DNA of 64,000 nt. It comes from CAVRIA01 sp963721115 (GTDB lineage Bacteria > Desulfobacterota > Binatia > HRBIN30 > CADEER01). A program made the translations under genes and the position numbers. The stretch is from positions 372,001 to 436,000 of the forward strand of contig CAVRIA010000005.1 of NCBI GenBank assembly GCA_963721115.1, in the 5' to 3' direction. The notes below the pieces were generated by a model, which made no database searches, was not told the DNA's origin, and worked only from the letters and a program-made list of their open reading frames with translations. Below, piece by piece: positions 25,686 to 32,993 of this stretch. Numbering within the stretch: position 1 is the stretch's first letter; every line of letters starts with the position of its first letter.

Positions 25686-25964
25686 ATGAGCATTCAGGTC
25701 AGAATACCGACGCCGCTGCGCCGATTCACGGCGGGTGCCGAAGAGGTCGGGGCCAGCGGCAGCACGGTGGGGCACATCGTCGACGACCTCGAACGGCAGT
25801 TTCCGGGGATGAAGGAGCGGCTGTGTGACGACGAAGGGCGGGTTCGCCGTTTCGTCAATATCTACGTCAACGGAGACGACATTCGCTTCCTCGACAATCT
25901 GGGAACCGGCGTCAAAGACGGCGACGAGCTGTCCATCGTTCCGGCCATTGCCGGAGGCGGATGA
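25686..25964 (+). CDS. cysO: CysO-like ubiquitin-fold sulfur carrier (MoaD/ThiS family)
   Basis: A 92-residue beta-grasp protein ending PAIAGGG. The C-terminal glycine is where a thiocarboxylate is formed. RRFVNIYVNGDDIRF and the start IQVRIPTPLRRFT match mycobacterial CysO, the donor for the alternative cysteine synthase CysM, better than MoaD or ThiS. AAGGAGGAGAAAC precedes the ATG, the strongest ribosome site in the operon, as expected for an abundant carrier. cysM begins four bases after its stop. No JAMM protease (Mec) gene is seen to release cysteine from the carrier. Confidence 0.9.
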   Translation: MSIQVRIPTPLRRFTAGAEEVGASGSTVGHIVDDLERQFPGMKERLCDDEGRVRRFVNIYVNGDDIRFLDNLGTGVKDGDELSIVPAIAGGG

Positions 25965-25967
25965 GGG

Positions 25968-27023
25968 ATGGCCCGCGCGCGGAGGGCGACGGTCGAGGAG
26001 CAGACGCCGCGGCTCGACCTGCCGAGCCGCGTCCATTCCGTCCTCGACCTGGTCGGGCACACGCCGCTCGTCGACGTGACGGCGCTGGCGCCCGGTCTGT
26101 CCCCCCGTGTCCGGCTGCTCGCCAAGCTGGAGGGCTTCAACCCGGGGGGGTCGGTGAAGGATCGGCCGGCTCTCTGGATGGTGCGCCACGGCCTGACCAG
26201 CGGCGCGCTCCGTGCAGGGAAGACCATTCTGGACTCGACCTCGGGCAACACCGGAATCGCTCTGGCGATGATCGGCGCGGCGCTCGCATATCCCGTCGTC
26301 CTCGTCCTGCCGGAGAACGTCAGTGAGGAACGCAAGCGAATCATCACCGCGTTCGGCGCCAGGATGATTTTCAGCAGCGGGCTGGAAGGCTCCGACGGAG
26401 CGATTCGCCTCTGTCGTCAGATCCTAGAGAAGGAGCCGGGGAGCTATTTCAAGCCCGACCAGTACTTCAACCCGGTCAATCCACTGGCTCACTACGAGAG
26501 CACCGGACCGGAAATCTGGGAGGCGACGAACGGCAGCGTGACTCACTTCGTCGCCGGCATCGGTACGGGCGGGACGGTGATGGGAACGGGCCGATACCTG
26601 AAGGAACGCAACCCGAAAATCCAAGTCGTCGCCGCGGAGCCCGACGATGCGCTGCACGGTCTGGAGGGGCTCAAGCATATGGCGAGCTCCATCGTGCCGG
26701 GCATCTACCACGAGGACCAATTGGACGGGAAGATTCCCGTCCCGACCGACGCGGCGTATGAGCTCGTCTACCAGCTCGGGACGCGCCTGGGACTCGTCGT
26801 GGGACAGTCCTCCGGCGCGGCGTTGTTCGCTGCCCTGCAGGTGGCGCACGACCTGGCCGAGGGGGTCGTCGTCGTGATCTTCTGCGACTTCGGCGATCGC
26901 TACCTGAGCACGAACCTGTGGCTTGGCTGGGCGGAGTGGCTGGAGAAACGTCGAGTGCGAGGCACGCAACCGGGGACGGCAGAGGATCGATCGGGCCGAT
27001 CGAGAAGGGCCCAATCGAAGTAG
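25968..27023 (+). CDS. cysM: CysM-like cysteine synthase (thiocarboxylate-dependent type)
   Basis: A 351-residue PLP enzyme. Lys64 in PGGSVKDRPA is the Schiff-base lysine. DSTSGNTGIALAM binds substrate, and AGIGTGGTVMGTGRYL is the PLP-phosphate loop. TGPEIWEAT and VAGIGT resemble mycobacterial CysM more than CysK. The N-terminal 20 residues and an Arg/Ser-rich C-tail are extra. With CysO next door it should transfer sulfur from CysO-COSH to O-phospho- or O-acetylserine. The ATG is four bases after the cysO stop, and the next gene starts five bases beyond. Confidence 0.9.
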   Translation: MARARRATVEEQTPRLDLPSRVHSVLDLVGHTPLVDVTALAPGLSPRVRLLAKLEGFNPGGSVKDRPALWMVRHGLTSGALRAGKTILDSTSGNTGIALAMIGAALAYPVVLVLPENVSEERKRIITAFGARMIFSSGLEGSDGAIRLCRQILEKEPGSYFKPDQYFNPVNPLAHYESTGPEIWEATNGSVTHFVAGIGTGGTVMGTGRYLKERNPKIQVVAAEPDDALHGLEGLKHMASSIVPGIYHEDQLDGKIPVPTDAAYELVYQLGTRLGLVVGQSSGAALFAALQVAHDLAEGVVVVIFCDFGDRYLSTNLWLGWAEWLEKRRVRGTQPGTAEDRSGRSRRAQSK

Positions 27024-27027
27024 AATC

Positions 27028-27747
27028 ATGGCGCAGGTGCTGACCGATACCCAAATCCACCGATACAGTCGGCAGATCATCCTGCACGAGGTCGGAGCCA
27101 GGGGACAGCGCGCGCTCCTGGGATCGAGAGTCGCGTTGCTTGGATCGGGAGATCTGCCGTCCATCACGGCCCTGTACCTCGCCGCAGCCGGCGTCGGGCG
27201 GCTCGACCTCTACTCTCTCATCGACGAACACGCCGCCGCTGCCGCCCATTTGTGCGAAGAGATCGGTGCGCTGAATCCCGACGTACGGTCGACATCGCGG
27301 CCCGGCCATGGGCTGGACGAGACGGAAATCGCCTCCTGCGACGCCATCGTCGCAACGACCGGCGACGAAGCACTGCTGCGTGCCGCGACCGCTCGAGCCG
27401 TATCGGAACACCGACCCCTGGTCGCGGGCGGGTCGATGGGAGGGCAGGGCTGGCTGGCCGTCGTCGCCCCGGATGCCATGTCAGAGAGCTGCGCCCTCTG
27501 TCCGGCAACGGCCCTGCAGAGGGCGGGCACAGAGCGCGTTCGCCATCCATTCGAACCGGTCGTCGCCGGTGTGATCGGATCCCGCCAAGCCGTGGAAGTC
27601 GTCAAGCTTCTCCTCGGAATCAAGCGATCGGGCATCGAAACGTGGTTGCATTTCGATGCCGAAGCGTCGACGTTGGAAGAGCGCTTCTTTCGGCACCAAG
27701 GAGACTGTCCGCGCGCCGCGTCGGCGACGGCCCGCGCTCCATCGTAG
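27028..27747 (+). CDS. Degenerate ThiF/MoeB-like protein (probable E1 pseudoenzyme)
   Basis: A 239-residue protein with an authentic MoeB N-terminus (HRYSRQIILHEVGARGQRALL), then a Rossmann core. The nucleotide loop is GSGDLPSI instead of GxGxxGS. The ribose-binding Asp and the SNLQRQ arch are replaced by LYSLIDEHAAAAAHL, and the catalytic DATD reads IVATTGDEAL. Only one of the two zinc CxxC pairs is visible (CALC). The C-terminal GVIGSRQAVEVVKLLLG is normal. Adenylation looks impossible, so it may be a structural partner for the active MoeB at the operon start, like the Aos1/Uba2 arrangement. Separated by four and six bases from its neighbours. Confidence 0.82.
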   Translation: MAQVLTDTQIHRYSRQIILHEVGARGQRALLGSRVALLGSGDLPSITALYLAAAGVGRLDLYSLIDEHAAAAAHLCEEIGALNPDVRSTSRPGHGLDETEIASCDAIVATTGDEALLRAATARAVSEHRPLVAGGSMGGQGWLAVVAPDAMSESCALCPATALQRAGTERVRHPFEPVVAGVIGSRQAVEVVKLLLGIKRSGIETWLHFDAEASTLEERFFRHQGDCPRAASATARAPS

Positions 27748-27753
27748 AATCGA

Positions 27754-28974
27754 ATGTCGCTCAATCCCGGCCTGCTGAAGCTCGACCTGGCAATCCGCGG
27801 TGCCCGCCTGGAGGAGGCGCTCCGCTCCAACTGGGGGATCTTCCGCGTACCGGCCGTGCGCGACTATGTCACTCGCGGTCTGGAGATCATTCTCCCCGAG
27901 GACATCTCCGTCAATGTTCCCGTAGGGGAGTCCTTCACCGACGACTCCCCGTACCTGTTGCGGAGCGAGGGCAACGGGTACGCCATCCTCGGCGATCGGG
28001 AGCGGTGCGAGGTGCGCATCGTTCCGCAACCGCGCTTCTACGGTGAAAGGACCCGGTCGGGTATCCCGATGTGGCAGGTCGGCACGGCGTACGCCGGTTA
28101 TCTCGCGATCAACCCGGCCAGCGGTTGCGTCTTCGTTCAAAGAGGGGTTCCGTGCCGGTTCTGCGACATCGCCACGAGGGCCGTCGCCCGCGACGCGCCG
28201 CTTCCCGTGGCCGATGTCGTGGAAACGGTGAGAGCAGCGTTCGCCGAAGGGGTGATCGAGTTCGTGTACCTCCACATCGGCTACATGGAAGGGGAAGACG
28301 CCGGGGTCCAGTTTCTGGAGCCCTACGTCCGCGCCATCAAGCGGCACTTCGACACACTCGTGGCCGTCCAACTCCAGCCCCCTCGTGACAACCAGTGGAT
28401 CGACCGGACATACGCCATGGGCGTCGACGCTCTCAGCTACAGCATAGAGATCCACGACGCGGAACGGTTGAGGGAACATTGTCCGGGCCGCGCACAGGAC
28501 GTCGGACGGGACCGGTATCACGAAGCGCTGCGGCACGCGGCGGCCGTGTTCCCGAGCGGCACGGTGTGGAGCGACCTCATCGTCGGTCTGGAGCCCCCCG
28601 AGTCGACGATGGAAGGCATCGACAGGCTCGTGGACATGGGCGTCCTTCCCGTCCTCTCTCTGTTCCGCCCGCTCGATGACACACAGCTCCACAACCACCC
28701 GCTGCCGACCACGCACGAGGTGGCACCGGTTTTTTCGCATCTTTTCAACGCCGTGCGGCGAGCGCGCATCAACATGCACTGGGTTCGGGACTTGAGCTTT
28801 GCCGTCACACCGCTCGAGGCTCGCTTCTTCGCCGATGGAGACGCGCGATCGACGGGGCTCAGCCAGTTCTACCGGTCACGCCTCGGAACGATGGCGGCGC
28901 GCAATCTGTCGCGCCTCCGCCGCCGGCTACGTGTCCGGCAAGTCAGTGACTCGTTCGATTCGTCACACCTCTGA
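27754..28974 (+). CDS. Radical SAM protein with unusual CX8CX2C cluster motif
   Basis: A 406-residue protein. A roughly 110-residue N-terminal region (LEIILPEDISVNVPVGESF) of unknown function is followed by a radical-SAM-like barrel. The cluster loop is INPASGC (Cys125), then CRFC (Cys134 and Cys137): spacing X8-X2 rather than X3-X2. Downstream, FVYLHIGYMEG occupies the GGE/SAM-amino position, and SIEIHDAERLREHCPGR and WSDLIVGLEPP look like normal radical-SAM strands. I do not recognise the subfamily. Located between a ThiF pseudoenzyme and an SLC13 permease in a SAM-controlled operon, it may perform sulfur or carbon-skeleton chemistry; that is inference. Confidence 0.75.
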   Translation: MSLNPGLLKLDLAIRGARLEEALRSNWGIFRVPAVRDYVTRGLEIILPEDISVNVPVGESFTDDSPYLLRSEGNGYAILGDRERCEVRIVPQPRFYGERTRSGIPMWQVGTAYAGYLAINPASGCVFVQRGVPCRFCDIATRAVARDAPLPVADVVETVRAAFAEGVIEFVYLHIGYMEGEDAGVQFLEPYVRAIKRHFDTLVAVQLQPPRDNQWIDRTYAMGVDALSYSIEIHDAERLREHCPGRAQDVGRDRYHEALRHAAAVFPSGTVWSDLIVGLEPPESTMEGIDRLVDMGVLPVLSLFRPLDDTQLHNHPLPTTHEVAPVFSHLFNAVRRARINMHWVRDLSFAVTPLEARFFADGDARSTGLSQFYRSRLGTMAARNLSRLRRRLRVRQVSDSFDSSHL

Positions 28975-29016
28975 CCCGTCGACGTCACGAGTCCGGGGCG
29001 CCCCGTTCAAACCTCC

Positions 29017-30456
29017 ATGGCGAAGCCAGCCAACGTCGTCGTCGACACCCGTCCCCTGTGGATCGTGCTGCTCCTGCGGAGTCGACAGACGCTGTTGCTT
29101 CTGGTGGGCGCCGGTATCTTTCTGCTGATCAGCAACCTGAAGACGCCGGCGGGGCTCAGCGAGCCCGGCCAAAAGGCGCTGGCGGTGTTCGCGCTCTGCG
29201 TCTTCTACTGGGTCCTCGACGTCCTGCCGCTGATGATCACCAGCCTCCTGGCAATCGTCCTGCTGCCTCTGACCGGAGTCCTCCCCAGCAAGGAGGCATA
29301 TGCGCAGTTCGGCAACGAAGCGGTCTTCTTCATCCTCGGGGCGTTCATCCTCGCGGCGGCGATGATGAAGTCGGGTCTATCGGCGCGCCTGGCACTGATG
29401 ATCCTGCGCCGCTTCGGGCACCACCCGCTGGCGCTCCTGCGCGGCATCTTCGTCTTGAGCGGCGTCATGTCGTTCTTCATGTCTGAGCACGCCGTGGCGG
29501 CCATGACCTTTCCCATCATCCTGGAGATCGTGGCGGCGCTGCACCTGGAGCGCGGGCGTAGCAACTATGGGCGTGCTCTGTTCCTGTCCATGGCATGGGG
29601 AACCACGATCGGCGGCGTGGCGACCCTACTCGGCGGCGCACGCGCGCCGCTCGCACTCGGCATCCTGCGCGAGGTGACGGGCGGGAGCTACTCGTTCTCC
29701 GAATGGGCGGCGGCAAATGTTCCACTCTCGGTGATGCTCTTCGGCGTCGGCTGGATCATTCTTCGGCTGTTCTTCCCGTTCGAGCTCAGCGACATCTCGG
29801 CGGCCGAACGGGCCGTGGACGACCGCCTTCTCTCCATTGGCAGAATGACTCTGCAGGAGTGGCTGATCGGCTTCGTCATGGCGCTGACAGTGCTCGCCTG
29901 GATCGTGTTGGGCGAGGAGTTCGGCCTGGCAAGCATCGCCCTTTCGGCGGTGGTTCTGCTCTTCGCACTACGCGCGGTCCGATGGCGCGACGTCGAGGGA
30001 TACGTGAATTGGGGCCTGGTCCTGATGTACGGGGGAGCCATCAGCCTGGGCTCTGCACTGAACAGCACCGGAGCCGCCACTTGGCTGGCCGATCACACCA
30101 TCTCGCAATGGGCGGCCGGCGAGGTATCCGTCGTGTTGCTGATCTCAATCGCCGCCGCCGGAATCACCGAGGTGATGAGCAACTCGGCAACCGTGGCGAT
30201 CTTGATGCCCGTCACGATCGCGGTTGCCTCTCAGTTCGGCATCGCCCCTCGCCTCATGGCACCCGTGGTCGCGGTGCCCGCGGGCCTCAGCTTCATGTTG
30301 CCGATCGGAACGCCTGCCAACGCCATCGCCTATTCCTCGGGCTTCCTGCGCGTTCGCGACCTTCTCCTACCGGGCCTGCTGCTCCAGATCGCCGCGATCG
30401 CGATCTTCAACGCCATGGTCTGGTTCTACTGGCCGCTGCTCGGGATCCATCCTTGA
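29017..30456 (+). CDS. SLC13 (DASS) family anion/sodium symporter
   Basis: A 479-residue permease with about eleven to twelve helices. The second inverted-repeat motif is intact (MSNSATVAILMPV) and the family signature reads PIGTPANAIAY. The first SNT-type motif is altered to SEHAVAAM, which may change sodium or substrate binding. SLC13 members carry sulfate, thiosulfate or dicarboxylates. In this operon, sulfate or a sulfur-containing anion is the reasonable guess. A 42-base gap separates it from the radical-SAM gene, with no terminator seen. Confidence 0.87.
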   Translation: MAKPANVVVDTRPLWIVLLLRSRQTLLLLVGAGIFLLISNLKTPAGLSEPGQKALAVFALCVFYWVLDVLPLMITSLLAIVLLPLTGVLPSKEAYAQFGNEAVFFILGAFILAAAMMKSGLSARLALMILRRFGHHPLALLRGIFVLSGVMSFFMSEHAVAAMTFPIILEIVAALHLERGRSNYGRALFLSMAWGTTIGGVATLLGGARAPLALGILREVTGGSYSFSEWAAANVPLSVMLFGVGWIILRLFFPFELSDISAAERAVDDRLLSIGRMTLQEWLIGFVMALTVLAWIVLGEEFGLASIALSAVVLLFALRAVRWRDVEGYVNWGLVLMYGGAISLGSALNSTGAATWLADHTISQWAAGEVSVVLLISIAAAGITEVMSNSATVAILMPVTIAVASQFGIAPRLMAPVVAVPAGLSFMLPIGTPANAIAYSSGFLRVRDLLLPGLLLQIAAIAIFNAMVWFYWPLLGIHP

Positions 30457-30466
30457 GAGGGACGTC

Positions 30467-30955
30467 ATGAAGCATGTCCTCCTGATCATCCCGCCAAGCG
30501 TAAGACCGCGGGCGGCACTCGACAGAGCGATCGAGGCAGCGCGCGAAATGGGGGGAACCCTGGTCGCACTGGCGATCCTGGATCCGACCGAGGCGGCTCG
30601 CATCGCCGCGACGCTCGACAGCGCGTTCATGGGAGAGCGAGTGAGCGATCGCCTCGCCGAGGTTCTGGCTCGCGAGCATCGCAATCGAGCCGAATGCCTC
30701 CTCCAGAGAATCGGAGAGAGAGCAGCGGACGCGGACGTGCCCTTCGTGCCACTGGTCGAATCCGGTGATCTGAGCGAGATCTGCGCCCGAATCATTCGGA
30801 CGTACCACGTGCAGTTCGCCGTTTTCGCGGCAGAGCGTCGCTCCTGGCTGGCGCGCTTTCTCTCTCGTTCGGCCGCCGTGAAGCTGCCGGCGCTTGCCGG
30901 ATGCGAGGTGATGGTGATGGAAGAGGAAGAAGCGGGAGGAGACGCAGGGGAATGA
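30467..30955 (+). CDS. Universal stress protein-like (UspA fold) protein
   Basis: A 162-residue protein with a UspA-like N-terminus (KHVLLIIPPSVRPRAALDRAIEAA), the central helix, and VPFVPLVESGDLSEICARII then FAVFAAERRSWLARFLSRSAAVKL. The usual ATP-binding G-2x-G-9x-G(S/T) is not clear (RSAAVKLPALAG), so nucleotide binding is doubtful. It sits ten bases after the SLC13 gene; Usp proteins are often encoded with transporters and may regulate them. It is probably the last gene of the riboswitch operon and is convergent with the sigma-factor operon. Confidence 0.75.
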   Translation: MKHVLLIIPPSVRPRAALDRAIEAAREMGGTLVALAILDPTEAARIAATLDSAFMGERVSDRLAEVLAREHRNRAECLLQRIGERAADADVPFVPLVESGDLSEICARIIRTYHVQFAVFAAERRSWLARFLSRSAAVKLPALAGCEVMVMEEEEAGGDAGE

Positions 30956-30979
30956 GTCGTGCGCTCCCTCGTGCGGGGC

Positions 30980-31243
30980 TCAGCGCGGGGGCGCCATTCC
31001 CACGGACACCCCAAAGATGCGATCGAGCAGCAGGTGTGCCGTGAGCAGTGCGGTCAGGAGCACTCCCAGGGAGAGCAACGCCACACCCGAAACGAGCGCC
31101 AGGGCGATCAGCGCACCGATCGCCAGCGCCGGTGCCGTCCACGACGGCAATTCGACAACGGGCCCCCAGAAGGCGACCAGACGTCGGAGCTGACGCCACC
31201 GCGACTCCAGCTCGGACCAGATCTGATATGCGGCTTTCTCCAT
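30980..31243 (-). CDS. Small two-helix membrane protein
   Basis: An 87-residue protein. An N-terminal soluble amphipathic segment (KAAYQIWSELESRWRQLRRL) precedes two hydrophobic helices separated by a short turn (about 36-72) and a short tail. I do not recognise the family. It is the last gene of the sigma/anti-sigma operon, five bases after the secreted protein gene, so it is probably part of an envelope-response unit. Confidence 0.6.
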   Translation of the reverse strand: MEKAAYQIWSELESRWRQLRRLVAFWGPVVELPSWTAPALAIGALIALALVSGVALLSLGVLLTALLTAHLLLDRIFGVSVGMAPPR

Positions 31244-31247
31244 CGAT

Positions 31248-31727
31248 CTAACGAACGATCTCCGCCCCGATGGCGATGATCAGAACGCCATCCTCGTGGT
31301 GCGGTCCGCCCACCAGAAACGTGCCGTGATTGCGCAGGGCGAGCACGGTATTGACCAGCGGGCGGGTTCCCTGCACCAGCATGAGGTTCAGGGACACCCG
31401 ACCGTCCTTGTACTCGCGCGGGATGACCAGAAGATAGCGCCCGCCGGGAAGATCGAACTCGGCCTCCTTCCGCCATTCCACCCGACGCCTCTCCTCCTTG
31501 AGCAGACGGTAGGAAGAATACGGAAACAGCGAGTTGAACTGCCGCCGCAACGAAGCGAGGCGGCTGTCGAACACCTGACCGGTGTTGCTCGCCACGACGG
31601 CTCCGATGCGAACCTCGACGGCGCTCTTCGGCTCTTCGGAAGGGGTTTGAGCCGGAACGGCGGGTCCTCCCAGGGTCACTCCCGCCAATATGAGCAACAG
31701 TGAGACCGGACGACGCGGCAAGCTCAC
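31248..31727 (-). CDS. Secreted protein of unknown function in the sigma-factor operon
   Basis: A 159-residue protein with a signal peptide (SLLLILAGVTLGGPAVPAQ). The mature part has beta-rich segments: AVEVRIGAVVASNTG, a Tyr/Arg patch SSYRLLKEERRRVEW, LPGGRYLLVIPREY, and GTFLVGGPHHEDGVLIIAIG. It resembles small periplasmic proteins encoded with anti-sigma factors in deltaproteobacteria, but no name is warranted. Its start overlaps the anti-sigma stop by four bases, indicating translational coupling, so it may be sensor input or output of that module. Confidence 0.7.
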   Translation of the reverse strand: MSLPRRPVSLLLILAGVTLGGPAVPAQTPSEEPKSAVEVRIGAVVASNTGQVFDSRLASLRRQFNSLFPYSSYRLLKEERRRVEWRKEAEFDLPGGRYLLVIPREYKDGRVSLNLMLVQGTRPLVNTVLALRNHGTFLVGGPHHEDGVLIIAIGAEIVR

Positions 31728-32260
31728 GGAGGCCCTCCGAAATCATCCACCGTCAACGGCTGGTCGTCGGTGATCCAGAGAACCATCGTGTTGGTCTCCG
31801 GCTCCCGCAGGAGAGCCACCGATTCCACGTTGCTCTGTACGGAATCGAGGATGGCGCTGTTGTCGACGGCAGCGACGTCGGTCGGCGGCGTTCCGGTGGG
31901 ATTGCCTCGCCAGAGGACCAGGGCAAGGGCTGCGGCTGCTGCGGCGGCAGCAAATACGGGCAGCCGGACACGCCAACGCCGGTCCAGGCCATCCCAGGCG
32001 TCGCGCCACGCCCGGTACCAAGGCGTTCGCACCGTCTTGAGCCGCGGCGCAACCCCCGCCCAGACGCGGCCCAGGTCAATCTCTTCCACCCGAGTCGCGA
32101 CATGCGCGACAATCGCCTCCTGAAGCCGTTCGAGCTGCCGCAGCTCGGCTTCGCACTCGGTACAGCGAGTGCTGTGGAGCGCCACCGCTCTCATCTGACG
32201 GGCTTTCAGCTCCCCGTCGAGAAAGAGCGGAAGCATCGGGCGGGTCTCCCGGCAGCTCAC
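31724..32260 (-). CDS. Anti-sigma factor with zinc-finger (ZAS) domain
   Basis: A 178-residue protein. The N-terminal anti-sigma domain carries the HxxxCxxC motif (His29, Cys33, Cys36) and an upstream Cys3. One transmembrane helix (about 100-118, LPVFAAAAAAAALALVLW) follows a basic stretch, and a periplasmic tail of about 55 residues ends it. It should hold the ECF sigma factor encoded just upstream at the membrane until a signal arrives. About 100 bases separate it from the sigma gene. The WITDDQPLTVDDF segment near the end recurs in similar anti-sigma proteins. Confidence 0.85.
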   Translation of the reverse strand: MSCRETRPMLPLFLDGELKARQMRAVALHSTRCTECEAELRQLERLQEAIVAHVATRVEEIDLGRVWAGVAPRLKTVRTPWYRAWRDAWDGLDRRWRVRLPVFAAAAAAAALALVLWRGNPTGTPPTDVAAVDNSAILDSVQSNVESVALLREPETNTMVLWITDDQPLTVDDFGGPP

Positions 32261-32363
32261 AGCTTTCCCTCGATCCGCAGGAGGCGGCCCGTTCGCTGCG
32301 CGCGGGAGCTGGCTTCGGCCGGCACTCGCTGGATCACCACCGGCGCGCTGGGAAACCTCGGAA

Positions 32364-32933
32364 TCACAGGCAGTCCCGCAACTTGTCCTGCAGCTTCTTC
32401 CGCGCGTAGTGCAGTCGACTCATCACGGTGCCCTTGGAGCACTGCATCACCCGACTGATGTCTTCGTACGACAAGCCCTCGACTTCGCGAAGAAGTATGA
32501 CCGCTTTGTGATCGGGGGTCAACTCGCTTATGGCCTCCGCCAGGCGCTCCCCAATCTGATGGGCGCGTGCCTGTTGGTAGGGGTCGCTCATCTTCTGATC
32601 GGGAAGCGTCGCCTCGATGTCCTCGCCACCCCCCGGCCGATCGGCCAGGGAGACGGTTCCATGCCGGCGATCCCGCCGCCGGTAATCGATCGCAAGGTTG
32701 ACCACGATCCGATATAGCCATGTGTAGAAGCTCGACTCACCCTTGAATTTGCTCAGGTTCTCGTACGCCTTCACGAAGGTCTCTTGCGCAAGTTCCAAGG
32801 CATCCTCGCGATTGTGGACCATCCCGATGGCCACTGCCACGATCTTCCGTTGATGCCGTTCGACGAGCTCGCGAAATGCCTCCTTATCCCCGCGGCGGCT
32901 CTCGCGGACTAGCTCCCGATCGCTACGCTCCAC
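32364..32933 (-). CDS. RNA polymerase ECF sigma factor (RpoE-like)
   Basis: A 189-residue sigma-70 family protein with region 2 (EAFRELVERHQRKIVAVAI; NREDALELAQETFVKAY; FYTWLYRIVVNLAIDYRRR) and region 4 (LTPDHKAVILLREVEGLSY with MQCSKGTVMSRLHYARKKL). Region 3 is absent, as expected for ECF factors. The start codon is GTG. It heads a run of anti-sigma, secreted protein and small membrane protein genes. The target regulon probably concerns the envelope. I cannot find a convincing GGAAC-type autoregulated promoter upstream. Confidence 0.92.
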   Translation of the reverse strand: MERSDRELVRESRRGDKEAFRELVERHQRKIVAVAIGMVHNREDALELAQETFVKAYENLSKFKGESSFYTWLYRIVVNLAIDYRRRDRRHGTVSLADRPGGGEDIEATLPDQKMSDPYQQARAHQIGERLAEAISELTPDHKAVILLREVEGLSYEDISRVMQCSKGTVMSRLHYARKKLQDKLRDCL

Positions 32934-32993
32934 GAGGATTACCTATGGAGGTAGACGGCTGCGCGCCATCGTTATTCAGGGCCTTCCACATGG

